A DNA stretch of 64,000 nt from Leguminivora glycinivorella (lineage: Eukaryota > Arthropoda > Insecta > Lepidoptera > Tortricidae): NCBI RefSeq assembly GCF_023078275.1, contig NC_062996.1, forward strand, positions 806,001 to 870,000. Direction: 5' to 3'. The notes under the pieces were generated by a model. That model saw nothing but the letters and a program-made list of their open reading frames with translations. It had not been told where the DNA came from and did no database searches. Below, piece by piece: positions 19,401 through 29,468 of this stretch. The position numbers and the translations under genes were made by a program. Position 1 is the first letter of the stretch. Each line of letters starts with the position of its first letter.

Positions 19401-22400
19401 ATTACACGTGCAGCGAGGTTCCCGAACCTTTGCGTGAGTATCTGATATTCAGAATTTCAGAATATGGTAGAAAGATTTAAATCCTTTATACAACTAAATA
19501 TTAAAAGTGAGTCTCTCTGTGTGTTACCACTTCATGCTTTAACTGCTGATTCAATTCAGTTGAAATTGAATTGAGAACTTCATACAAATTGGTCGCGCTT
19601 ATCGCTCCGCGCGGGCGGTCCGCGTGACACTAAAACCAGTGTGTGTGTGGATTGAGTGAGCACCTTCCGAAAATGAAAAAAAATATGCTGATCATTTAGT
19701 AAAAGTTCTAAAACAATTGTAAAACGAATCTCTGAATTTGTAAAAAGATAAATCAAAAGATACAGCCATTAACATGTGCTCACTCAGTTCTCACAAACTA
19801 CTAACGAAAACAGTGAATATATTCATTTAACATATAATATTTATATACTAACATTTAGTAAAAAATAGGCCAACCTACCTCTATAAATATTAGATCACCT
19901 AGTGACGTATTAAATTTTTTACAAATAGTTTCTTATGCTCACTCAATCCACACACTTTTGAAAAGCCGAATTTTGATGAAAAACATAAGATTTAGACCGC
20001 TATTATATGTGTATAGTTTAGTAAAAGTGAAATGGGAATTTGTAAAATACAAAACGAACCACTAACGTGTCAGGTTTTTTTATAATAAATTTTTGTAAGT
20101 GCTCACTCAGTCCACACGTTTTGAGAAAGTTAAAAATGTAAATATCTTACGATTTGTAGCACCTAAGACACTCGAAAGTACTTCAACATTTAGTAAAAAT
20201 TTTTACTAAATATCCACCATCTAATATTTTATATTCGTTGTCTGGTTTTAAAGATATTCAGACATAACTTTTCTCATACAAATGTATCAAGTAGGGTGAC
20301 CACACTATGTCGGCTCCTGATTTTCCCCACCTTCCCATTGTCATATTGAGATTGGGGAGTATCGTTCGTTCAATTTTGATAATATTAAACTAATACCATA
20401 TTAATTATCCATCTGCAAACTGTTTTTAGGTTATGTTCTTGGCCTAGTGATGATGTGTATTGTGTAATTTTTATCGACGTCAGGATAATAACCATATCGA
20501 CATGCATGCATTAAAAAGGACATGAATGATAATTGGTAAGAAACAAAGAATATAATACTTCACTAGTAAGAAACCAGAACCTGGTAATCTAATCGCGCTA
20601 ACAGATGAGCGTACCGGATTTGTAAGTGGGAGCGAGAAATAGTTATTCTTTTCTCGCTCCCACTTACAAATCCGGTAAACTATTATCAAAATTGAACGAA
20701 ACTCCCCAATCTCAATATGACAATGGGAAGGTGGGGAAAATCAGGAGCCGACATAGTGTGGTCACCCTACTTGATACATTTGTATGAGAAAAGTTATGTC
20801 TGAATATCTTTAAAACCAGACAACGAATATAAAATATTAGATGGTGGATATTTAGTAAAAATTTTTACTAAATGTTGAAGTACTTTCGAGTGTCTTAGGT
20901 GCTACAAATCGTAAGATATTTACATTTTTAACTTTCTCAAAACGTGTGGACTGAGTGAGCACTTACAAAAATTTATTATAAAAAAACCTGACACGTTAGT
21001 GGTTCGTTTTGTATTTTACAAATTCCCATTTCACTTTTACTAAACTATACACATATAATAGCGGTCTAAATCTTATGTTTTTCATCAAAATTCGGCTTTT
21101 CAAAAGTGTGTGGATTGAGTGAGCATAAGAAACTATTTGTAAAAAATTTAATACGTCACTAGGTGATCTAATATTTATAGAGGTAGGTTGGCCTATTTTT
21201 TACTAAATGTTAGTATATAAATATTATATGTTAAATGAATATATTCACTGTTTTCGTTGGTAGTTTGTGAGAACTGAGTGAGCACATGTTAATGGCTGTA
21301 TCTTTTGATTTATCTTTTTACAAATTCAGAGATTCGTTTTACAATTGTTTTAGAACTTTTACTAAATGATCAGCATATTTTTTTTCATTTTCGGAAGGTG
21401 CTCACTCAATCCACACACACACTAAAACCAGCCTTACATATTGATTTGAAACAGACGACATTTTGATGTTGCCACTTTTCAATTACTACTCCTTTCTACC
21501 AAGCAGTATTTCGATCAGCAGGGTTAGCACATGATTGCCGCGGGAGTATGTCGCCGCGAGATAGACTACCCGTCCTTATGTCATTAATACAGTTAGAAGA
21601 AGACGTGTCATCTATCTCGCGGCGACATACTCTCGCGGCCATCATGTGCTAGGCCTACAGCAGTTTGACTACTACTACAACTAGATTTTAATAAAGTTAC
21701 CAGTAGGTTGCCATGAAATAATATAATTACGATACAAGTGTTTTTTTGGTAAATTTTTGCCCCCATAGTGCCGATCACTACCTCATGTTAACTTTAAGTA
21801 TGTTTTATTCCGTGTTCAGCTTCTGACGAGGAGAACCCGGGCCCGCCTTGTAAAGAAGAGCCGCCAGACGAATATCTGACACGTAAGTACATTTGTAATT
21901 GTATATCTTGTTTCCTCTATATACAATATCTAGTCTACTTATAGACCCCTAGCCACGAACAGGGTTCCATGACCCAGCGCCGCCCGGGCGATACTTCGTA
22001 CCATGTATAAATCCATAGCCAAAATGGAACCCTTGTAGTTATGAAGTATAACTCCTGAGTTACTTCCTACTAATACATATATATACGTACATCTAGCTAT
22101 AACTATAGAGCTACGGAACCGGTGGTCCGACACGCACTTGTTTTTTTTTTTGTAGGTTTTGCATCAATATAGTAACGATCACTGGACATTGTCCACATTA
22201 ATTATGCGTTTTTCCGTGTTAGATCCAGACGAGGAGAACCCGGCACCGCCTTTTAAAGAGGAGCCACGAGACGAATATCTGTCACGTGAGTACACACTTG
22301 GAATTATATTCAGTTTCATTTTTCTCGCTGTTGAAGGGGGTTAGCCTCATCTGGCAGAATAATTTTAATCCGAAACACACTTCACATAACATGTTTTCAG

Positions 22401-24550
22401 AAACACTTTCGGTCGAATGGTAATTTTGCAGAAAACTTAGTTGACATTATTACTACCACGCAGATACATTTGGCAGAATATTGTTTTACAGAACATTATT
22501 TTGGTCGACTTTGATTTAGCATAATTGTACGTACCATAATAATCTTATAGCATAATATTACATTAGCAGAATTATTACTCGCTATCAAAAAAGAAAAACT
22601 GCCCCAGAGTCACCGTTAGGTACGACGACCAGCGAAGCGAGGAGAAGTGTTAGGTATCTTGCACCCCCAACACATCCAACTCGCTATCAAATAGCAAATT
22701 GCAACTTTATGCCGCGTAAATATTATGCACACATATTTTTTGCATATGTATTGTTCGACTAGAAGACTATTATGCTCATTAACATTATGACAACTTGACA
22801 ACAGACGATTGTATTACAATAATTTTTAAGAAAAAAAAACCACCGCCTCTGGCGTTCTGGTGAAAGCTACTTGCGAATGTTGGATTATGTAGAAATATGT
22901 AGGTAGTTTTTAAAACTGCTTTTAATGCTTTATTTGATGGCAACACAAATAAATATACGTATACCGTTAAGGTCTGGGTTCTGAGAAAAATGGGACCAAT
23001 CTGTATGCATATCCCCTTTGCTGTGTACTTATACTTAACACAGCAAAGGGGAGTGTACATGTTTCTAATGGGGTGGCAACGCGCTTGTGACACTCTTTGT
23101 CTTTGTAGCTACTTGCAGGCTGTGACTTTTATAGTCCGTTTAATTGACCTGAAAGATGGTGCAACATATATTAATATTGATGGACCGTCACATTAGTTTA
23201 TTGTCCATTTCTTGAATTCGTCGTATTCTTCTTTTGCTATATCGTGGGCTATTAGTCTTCGCACGCCTCCCAATGGTCCGGAACGTGATTGTTCCGTGAT
23301 GGGAAAGAAGTACCGAATTATCCGATCATCTGATTGGACTTCATTTCATATGGTCATTTGTTTGGAAATAGATATGTGTTTCCTTGTCTTCAGCTGGGGA
23401 GTACGAAGTTGACAGAGCGCCTCTGCCCTCGCGAGCTGTTCAGCAGCTCTCGCTGGGGTGTTCCGTGAAGGTGGAGCGCCTCAGCGACTCACCGCTCGCG
23501 AGCCAGCCGTGCCCCGTGACGTCACACCGCGAGAGCGACGAACAAGCCTACACACACGATACTCGCCCCACACACGACTCTAGTTTGAACACACACAAAC
23601 AGGAAAATACCACACGCACACCAGTAACGAATACCGAAGTCTACTGTTGCGACATGTGCGCTCACCTATGCACGTCAAAACTTACTCTAATCCGCCATAT
23701 CAGAACACATACGCACCCGGAGGGAAGGCACAACACATGCGAAGTTAACCACGATAAAATTAACAGTGGAATAAAAGGATACAAATGTAAAAAATGTAAC
23801 AAAGAATTCACTTTAAAAAAAAGTTTAGTTGCTCATGACAGAATCCATACTGGCATGATGCCATACAAATGTAAAGTATGTGACAAAGAATTCACCTGTA
23901 AATGGTTTTTAGTTCGTCATGAAAGAAGCCATAGTGGAATAAAACCATACAAATGTAATGAATGTAATAAAGAATTCACTCAAAAAAGTAATTTAGCTAG
24001 CCACGTAAAAATCCACAGTAGTATAAAACCATACAAATGTAAAGAATGTAATAAAGAATTCAGTCAAAAAATTAATTTAGTTACCCACAAAAAAAACCAT
24101 AATGGTATTAAACCATATAAGTGTAGAGAATGTAATAAAGAATTCATTGTGAAAGGAAATTTAACTGACCACGAAAAAATCCACAGTGGAATAAAACCAT
24201 ACAAATGTAAAGTATGTAATAAAAAATTCATTTTGGAAAAACGTTTAGACAACCACGTAAAAACTCACAGTGGAATCAAACCATTCAAATGTAAAGAATG
24301 TAACAAAGAATTCACTCAAAAAGTATCTTTAGTTCGCCACGAAAGAATCCATAGTGGAATAAAACCATACAAATGTAAAGAATGCAAGAAAGAATTTAGA
24401 CAAAAAATACATTTAATGATCCATGAAAGAATCCATAGTGGAATAAAACCATACAAATGTAAAGAATGCCATAAAGAATTCAATCAAAACAGTAATTTAG
24501 TTACCCACAAAAAAGTCCATAGAGGAATTAAACCATACAAATGTAAATAA
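13318..24550 (+). CDS. ZAD-C2H2 zinc-finger protein, right copy (six exons)
   Basis: Exons are 13318-13446, 15852-15993, 19371-19433, 21820-21882, 22223-22285 and 23394-24550. Junctions have GT and AG, and the phases match the left copy, giving 538 codons plus stop. ZAD cysteines are present in exons 1 and 2. The finger exon has ten C2H2 fingers, one more than the left copy. Differences include Thr29 to Met in the ZAD and a Trp-to-Cys change in linker exon 4. The frame ends at AAA-TAA where GAA would continue into two more decayed fingers (to about 24690); that stop is shared by the left arm sequence, so it is older than the duplication. Introns hold two foldback elements, a LINE and MITEs. 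Confidence 0.85.
13533..14652. mobile_element. 1120-bp foldback element with iterated AT palindromes
   Basis: The ends GTCGCAGTAAGATAGATAA are complementary. The flanks are AGCTAT at 13527-13532 and 14653-14658; the left arm has one copy near 10745-10755, with a 2-base difference next to it. The outer arms of about 300 bp contain repeated boxes such as CCTAGGGATATAATTATA and CTAGGAATATAACTATA spaced about 60 bp apart. The core (14090-14200) holds an ACCGGGATTTCCCGGG palindrome cluster that may be a nested insertion. It has no ORF. It lies in intron 1 of the right gene. Confidence 0.8.
14659..15079. other. Right-arm segment without clear content
   Basis: It is missing from the left arm, where sequence like that at 14658 joins sequence like that at about 15155. 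Because the neighbouring LINE remnant is more complete here, the left arm has probably suffered a deletion. I see no gene in it. Confidence 0.5.
15080..15223 (+). pseudogene. Ancient LINE C-terminus (right)
   Basis: The frame encodes RRWEDEI-like sequence, then RLARQRKYWKELEENFVNRH and EFRDFI before TAA 15221-15223. This is the usual end of an RTE-group reverse transcriptase. No polymerase core remains. Confidence 0.7.
15852..15993 (+). CDS. Exon 2 of right zinc-finger gene (ZAD C half)
   Basis: 142 bp between TTGCAG and GTAAAC, with the second Cys pair CGEC and the charged helix. It has a few substitutions relative to the left exon, including Leu to Arg after GECLR and Gln to Glu near its end. 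Confidence 0.85.
16147..18375 (-). pseudogene. Reverse transcriptase-RNase H of R1/LOA-type LINE
   Basis: 742 open codons carry RT motifs RPISLSSFLLKTLEK, YRRGRSTETALLEL, FLDIEGAFDN, GCPQGSVLSPLLW, GYADDLVV and YLGVTLD. An RNase H domain follows (WYTDGSKSGSEVGCG, HSDSQAALLAL, WVPGHAGIEGNEKADELA), then a C-terminal zinc-binding-like CRFCLESDETPLHILAECP. RNase H after RT is known in the I, R1, LOA and Tad groups. The frame is cut from its upstream part by a frameshift near 18425-18470, so the element is inactive. Confidence 0.85.
18380..19137 (-). pseudogene. Upstream part of the same LINE ORF2, broken
   Basis: Two same-frame pieces (to 18626 and 18607-18380) encode the end of the endonuclease domain (FRDPRRTDWEGY), a basic linker (VPWWNSKLKKLRGKTRKLFN) and the start of the RT. 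The TAG at 18626 comes from a local TCCTAG/TCCTAC duplication. The frame is lost just before the RT fingers. Codons beyond 19137 belong to the host SINE. Confidence 0.75.
19151..19320 (+). repeat. tRNA-derived SINE (right copy)
   Basis: It begins ACCCTGTCTGCTAAGGAG and contains the box-B-like GGGTTTGTACCCC and GGTAAGGGCATTTATTAG. It is the partner of 9200-9490. The R1/LOA-type LINE interrupts its 5' end. Confidence 0.7.
19640..21420. mobile_element. 1781-bp foldback element with 11-bp duplication
   Basis: The two arms, about 19640-20385 and 20690-21420, are near-perfect reverse complements. An 11-bp direct repeat ACTAAAACCAG flanks it (19629-19639 and 21421-21431); the left arm has one copy near 8860-8870. 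The terminal motif GTGTGGATTGAGTGAGCA recurs inside each arm with variation (about 19775, 19925 and 20100) at spacings of about 130-180 bp. The core has no ORF with recognisable motifs. It lies in intron 3 of the right gene. I cannot assign it to a known superfamily. Confidence 0.85.
20614..20675. mobile_element. Hairpin mini-MITE in the foldback core, TA-flanked
   Basis: CCGGATTTGTAAGTGGGAGC and its exact complement form arms of about 26 bp around a short loop, with TA on both sides (20612-20613 and 20676-20677). A TA duplication suggests a Tc1/mariner-type enzyme. A similar stretch (GTAAGTGAGAGCGAGAAC) is at 1994-2011. Confidence 0.65.
21522..21657. mobile_element. 136-bp MITE, right arm only
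   Basis: The arms TAGCACATGATTGCCGCGGG and GCCGCGAGATAGA pair with their complements across the element. CAGCAG flanks it (21516-21521 and 21658-21663); the left arm is uninterrupted near 8762. The extreme ends are imperfect, so the true duplication could be shorter than 6 bp. It lies beside the site where the left arm received the RTE-like LINE. Confidence 0.75.
23394..24550 (+). CDS. Terminal exon of right zinc-finger gene, ten fingers
   Basis: It follows a GTCTTCAG acceptor. The linker region contains SHRESDEQAYTHDTR, then a CDMCAHLC finger and nine tandem fingers of 28 residues with SGIKPYKC linkers. The extra finger relative to the left copy is CKECNKEFSQKINLVTH, next to CNECNKEFTQKSNLASH. 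Confidence 0.9.
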
Positions 24551-24690
24551 TGCAATAAAGAATTTACGAAAAAAATATTTTTAATTCGTCATGAAAAAAT
24601 CCATAGTGGAATAAAACCTAATAAATGTAAAGTATGTAACAAAGAAATCACTTGCAAATGTCATTTAGTTTCCCACGAAAAAATCCAGTA
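24551..24690 (+). pseudogene. Untranslated decayed fingers after the stop
   Basis: After TAA 24548-24550 the frame would continue TGC-AAT-AAA-GAA-TTT and through a further finger, HEKIHSGIKPNKCKVCNKE, to about 24690. The left arm carries the same sequence after its own stop, so these fingers were lost before the duplication. Confidence 0.75.
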
Positions 24691-24719
24691 ACTATAAATA
24701 TAATTTATTACTAAATAAA

Positions 24720-25270
24720 TTAGATCGTTTGCTTAATAACTGCATACGATTTATCTACGGGCTCAGTAAGTACGACCATGTTTCCAGCTTCCGCCGAAAA
24801 CTAAACTGGCTCCCGATCCGCGAGCGTAGGTCGTCTAGAATACTTTGCATGCTCTATGATATCCTGTTTGATCCAGCCGGCGTATCATGCTTCATATTTT
24901 ATCACTTATCCACGTGGATAAGACATCTGTCACTCTCACACTGACATACTGGCCAAAGCGTGACGGATACTTTATCCACGTGGATAAATGATAAAATTGG
25001 AAGCATAATACGACCACAGCTGCACCAGATTACCTTCGATCTAACTTTCAATTTATAACTCCTCGTCCCGATTGCGATCTGCGTAAGTCTCGGAGCCTTA
25101 AGCTCGCTATCCCCCTCTATCGCACCGGGTTCATGTCCAACTCCTTGGCACTGCAGGCAGTTCGTCTTTGGAACGATCTCCCTCTCTCAATACGACAAGC
25201 ATATAGCAAGTTTTCCTTCAAACGTCAATTACGTAAACACTTCTCGCAGGTACACCAGCGTTGTTAGACA
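24720..25270 (+). pseudogene. CR1/Jockey-like LINE C-terminal remnant
   Basis: Frames encode NCIRFIYGLSKYDHVSSFRR and LNWLPIRERRSSRILCMLYD, then after a MITE RSLKLAIPLYRTG and LALQAVRLWNDLPLSIRQAY ending at TAG near 25266. This is the common tail of CR1/Jockey-like reverse transcriptases. It is interrupted by the CACGTG MITE at 24890-25010. The left arm keeps only parts (3160-3290 and 3640-3735). Confidence 0.75.
24890..25010. mobile_element. Hairpin MITE with CACGTG palindromes (right arm)
   Basis: This is the partner of 3285-3405 with the same two TTATCCACGTGGATAA palindromes. The insertion is shared by both arms. Confidence 0.75.
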
Positions 25271-26059
25271 GTAATGGTTAAATGGGTACTATATATATAT
25301 ATATGTGTATATATTTTTAGTTAGTTTATGTATGTATTGTATGTATTATGATTTTACTAATTTATGTATGTATATTGATGATGCATATAGTATTTAGATA
25401 GTGACTTATATCTATTTAAATTTCTGTTTTATTATCCATTGTAAGTTTCTGTTTGGTCCAATGGTCGACTGGTAGAGAATGCATTAAGGCATTACGTTCG
25501 CCATTTGTACTTTATGTTGTGCAATAATGGTTAAATAAATAAATATTATAGGACATTCTTACACAGAGGTGACGTATAGCGACTATTACATCTTGTATCG
25601 GCACCGGAGTCCCAAGCATAGATTTACATATATTAAGCTAGATTGAGTTGCTAGGCCAAAAAGTGTGTCCACTTGAGAGGGTAAAGTTGGGGCTGGTGTC
25701 CCTCTCGCACTTATTGCCACTGTCAAAATCATTTGAATGACGTCATCACTGTCATAATTTGGGGATACCAGTCAATATTCATAGACTGCCATCTCTCGAC
25801 ACAAGCTTGAAACTTTTAAACCTCAGGTTTGACAAGTTATCCCATAGCTTAATATGTGTTAAAATGTCAAATATTAATATTAGCGCCATCTAGCTGAGCG
25901 TACCCCAAAGATGTAATGCCATCTAGGCCACCGTACCTTTTTCTGTATGGTACTGAGGTACGTTTTTTTCTTAGACTTTATCTGTCTATACGGAGTTATA
26001 TATGTCTTTGGAGTTATATTTGTCTCTGTTGACTTATAGAATTAAGTCCTTTTGAAAAG

Positions 26060-26230
26060 ACACTCCTCAAATAATGTTTTTGATTCATAAAAAAAAAACA
26101 TCTTCAGTTAAGTAATGAAAGAATCCATAGTGGCATGAAAGGTGAAACCATGTAGATGTAAAGAATGGAACAAAGAATTCATTTAACGGTTATTTTGATG
26201 TAAAAGTGGATATGAGCTGGATCGTAGGTT
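26060..26230 (+). pseudogene. Decayed 3' tail of zinc-finger gene (right)
   Basis: It contains AATGAAAGAATCCATAGTGG and a frameshifted finger with GAATTCATTTAACGG. It is the partner of 2470-2640. Confidence 0.7.
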
Positions 26231-26378
26231 AATATTTGTAATTAAACACTTTAAATCAGAACACTGTTTTATTTAATATTTAAACTTCGTTTAATGGTAC
26301 ACACCACAGCACGCGTCAGCTTTAAACTGGAAATAAATGATCGGACGCGTCTGACGGATGCGGCTCACAGCTGATTAA

Positions 26379-26608
26379 AGCTAGGAACACACTACGCGGA
26401 CGTCCGTCGTAAATCGACCGCGGACGGGAATCTGGACAATGGAAATACATATAACCGTGCAAACTATCGGTCGACGGACGCGGACTTGGCCTTGAGCGCA
26501 CGGACGTCCGATCGAAATCTGGCTCGCTGGATGTTTTGTTCCGTGCACACTGATCGGTCGCGGTCGCGGACGATTTACGACGGACGTCCGCGTAGTATGT
26601 TCCTAGCT
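26379..26608. mobile_element. AGCTAGGAACACAC MITE, second copy
   Basis: 230 bp, the same length as 3406-3635, with matching inverted ends. The flanking triplets are TAA and TTA, so the target duplication is not exact. Extra sequence at 26609-26645 is also absent from the left arm. Confidence 0.75.
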
Positions 26609-26724
26609 TTATAGATAAACCTTGAGCGTTCGGACGCCCGACAGAAATCTGGCGCGCTGGATGTTTCTGACAGCCGTAAGCCACGTCCCGAAGATTGTGC
26701 ACACTTTTCAGTCGCGACCGATAA

Positions 26725-26869
26725 GGCCCCCCACAGACGGGAGACAAAACTGTTTTGTCTCCGTCGCTCGGTCTATGGGCTAGTATGAAGGTGCGCACAC
26801 GAGGCGACGCAACTTTTCATACAAATACGAAAGTCGCCGAGCAACTTTGTCGCCCGTGTGCGCGGAGCC
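26725..26869. mobile_element. Harbinger-like MITE, 145 bp, right arm only
   Basis: The termini GGCCCCCCACAGACGGGAG and GGCTCCGCGCACACGGGCG (complement strand) are related. TAA flanks it (26722-26724 and 26870-26872). The left arm has the empty site near 2070, reading AACCAATTATCGG. TAA duplication indicates PIF/Harbinger. Confidence 0.9.
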
Positions 26870-26889
26870 TAATTGGTTCCGATTTATAA

Positions 26890-27314
26890 GGGCCCCCACA
26901 GACGGGAGACGCAACTGTTTTGTCTCCGTCGCTCGGTCTATGGGCTAGTATGAAGGTGCGCACACGTTGCGACGCAACTTTTTTGTCGCAGGGTTCGACG
27001 ACAGGCCTGCGACGAAACTGTCTCCTTTCCTATTGGTTTCAATGCAAGTGCGCACACGGCGACAAAACAGTCGCCGGTCGGTTGTCATTTTGACAGTTAT
27101 CACTGGCCTGGCTTGGGCGAACGTATGTTATTAGTCGAAATAAATATAATTTTAAATGCAGATTGCCGAAGACGACATTGATATCTGTCGTTTAATTGAA
27201 GAAGTAGAGGAAAGACCGATTTTATATGACAAGAATTTAAAAGAATATTCCGACAATATTGAGAAAATACGATGCCGAGTTGTAAAATTCTTACCAGTTC
27301 ATCAAAACTTTTAG
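26890..27314 (+). mobile_element. Nonautonomous Harbinger-like element with MADF fragment
   Basis: It begins GGGCCCCCACAGACGGGAG after TAA (26887-26889), exactly where the homology of the big palindrome ends. It has GACGCAAC/GTCGC repeats and then the MADF fragment. Its distal end is obscured by the TTAA-type MITE at 27311. Confidence 0.65.
27156..27314 (+). pseudogene. MADF-domain fragment
   Basis: 52 codons from ATG encode AEDDIDICRLIEEVEERPIL then YDKNLKEYSDNIEK. The match to the MADF start is clear and the frame is then lost. It is a sister of 11396-11530. The host element is probably PIF/Harbinger. Confidence 0.65.
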
Positions 27315-27920
27315 GCTCCCCACAGACAGTCTTAAAAATTCATAATCTTAAAAAAAATTTGTATGCAATTGACACTGACAGATCTGTCAGTGTCAGTTTG
27401 AACCCCACAGACAGTCTTAAAAATTGGACTTCCGGTTGGGACGCCATCTTAGCGGTTTCGTGTCGTGAATAATTTATTTTTCTTTTACTCATTAATGTTG
27501 TTTAAAGTGTAATATTGATAGCGTATTATGCAGTAAACTAATGGTGTAGTGAGAAGCTGATGAAGAATTGTTCTCGAAACGCGTTTAGCCTCTTTTTTGT
27601 CGTAAACGGCCGGTAGTCCACGTGCTCTTGTAAAATCTAGCTATCAATTTACAAGTGCTAAGTCACCGTACAATGTCGTACTTACCGTACAAAAATTACT
27701 AATATTAGCTCATATCACCTTGACACTGGCGAAATAGTCCCAATGGACTGAAGCCATTTAATTTTAAAAACTGAACTGAACTGAGTCTTAAAAATTCATA
27801 ATCTTAAAAAAAAACTTGTATGCAATCTGACAGTTCAAACTGACACTGACAGATCTGAACTGTCAGATTGCATACAGTTTTTTTAAGATTATGAATTTTT
27901 AAGACTGTCTGTGGGGAGCC
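27311..27920. mobile_element. Two TTAA-type MITE copies with intervening DNA
   Basis: 27311-27430 and 27783-27920 both carry the GGCTCCCCACAGACAGTC end and the internal TTCATAATCTTAAAAAA. The second is nearly a complete hairpin. About 350 bp of unrelated sequence (27431-27782) lies between, perhaps inserted into one original copy. Confidence 0.65.
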
Positions 27921-28948
27921 GTAGTTCTCGTCGTTCTCGAGATATTTAGGAATGTGACAGACGGACAGAGTCACACCATAAGGGTTCCTGTTTGTACCTT
28001 TTTGGTACGGAACCCTAAAAATGTTAAAAAACCGTATATCGATGGCAAAAAGCAAGAATGTAGTAACCGCCACTTGGTCAAAAAATTTTTTTTTGCATAT
28101 TCGGAATCAGCGAATTTTTCTGCGTCGACTGGTCTGGGTCCCATGGCTCTACGACGCTTAGAAAAAACTGGACTACGTTGCAAAACGAATGTATTTTTTT
28201 GACGATGCCCACATCTTTGCTGTAAACAGTGTAAACACCCAAATAGTAGCAATTTTCTAAACGAGTACATTTACGCTAATTTTGTTCTTTCATAAATCAA
28301 AGGGTGTGCCGGTTACAGCGTTGCCGAAATTTTGTTCCGTGGCGGTTACAGCATTTATGCATGTAGTGAAAAAATTACGAACCAACCAAGCTTACTGCAA
28401 TTATCCTAAAATAAATTATCTATGATTGACGCTTACTACATTTCATTCGAAAATAAATTAACAGCAAGCTACAGTAACGACATTTGAAACACAACGTGAA
28501 GTGGGGTGTGCGTGTGGATTGAGTGAGCACCTTCCAAAAATAAAAAAAAATATGCTAATCATTTAGTAAAAGTTCTAAAACAATTGTAAAACGAATCTCT
28601 GAATTTGTAAAAAGATAAATCAAAAGATACAGTCATTAACATGTGCTTACTCAGTTCTCACAAACGACCAACGAAAACAGTGAATGTATTCATTTAACAT
28701 ATAATATTTATATACTAACATTTAGTAAAAAATATGCCAACCTACCTCTATAAATTTTAGATTACCTAATAGTGACGTATTTAATTTTTTACAAATAGTT
28801 TCTTATGCTCACTCAATGCTCACACTTTTGAAAAGCCGAATTTTGATGAAAAACATAAGATTTAGACCGCTATTATATGTGTATAGTTTAGTAAAAGTGA
28901 TATGGGAATTTGTAAAATACAAAACGAACCACTAACGTGTCAGGTTTT

Positions 28949-29468
28949 TATAGTTTCGCCATGTCTGTCTGTCCGTCCGTTCGTCCGTCCGCGGATAATC
29001 TCAGTAACCGTTAGCACTAGAAAGCTGAAATTTGGTACCAATATGTATATCAATCACGCCAACAAAGTGCAAAAACAAAAAATGGAAAAAAATGTTTTAT
29101 TAGGGTACCCCCCCCCCTACATGTAAAGTGGGGGCTGATATTTTTTTTCATTCCAACCCCAACGTGTGATATATTGTTGGATAGGTATTTCAAAATGAAC
29201 AAGGGTTTACTAAGATCGTTTTTTGATAATATTAATATTTTCGGAAATAATCGCTCCTAAAGGAAAAAAAAGTGCGTCCCCCCTCTAACCTTTGAACCAT
29301 ATGTTTAAAAAATATGAAAAAAATCACAAAAGTAGAAACTAAGGACTTTATAAGGACTTTTTAGGAAAATTGTTTTGAACTTGATAGGTTCAGTAGTTTT
29401 CGAGAAAAATACGGAAAACTGCGGAACCCTACACTGAGCGTGGTCCGACACGCTCTTGGCCGGTTTTT
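28949..29468 (+). mobile_element. GTCCGT-repeat element, copy 1
   Basis: It lacks about 35 bp of the start seen in the copies at 31014 and 48289. It contains TGTCTGTCTGTCCGTCCG, the AAATTTGGTACCAATATGTA block, and ends CGACACGCTCTTGGCCGG followed by T. It inserted into a T run of the foldback element. Confidence 0.7.

Larger units (their letters stand above)
12846..26889 (-). repeat. Right arm of giant inverted duplication
   Basis: This is the reverse-complement partner of 2055-12500. It is about 3.6 kb longer, mainly through private insertions: a foldback element (13533-14652), an R1/LOA-type LINE (16052-19137), a second foldback element (19640-21420), a 136-bp MITE (21522-21657), a Harbinger MITE (26725-26869) and an AGCTAGGAAC MITE (26379-26608). 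It also keeps about 405 bp of an old LINE tail (about 25135-25555) that is missing from the left arm. Outside insertions the arms differ only by scattered substitutions and small indels. Confidence 0.95.
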
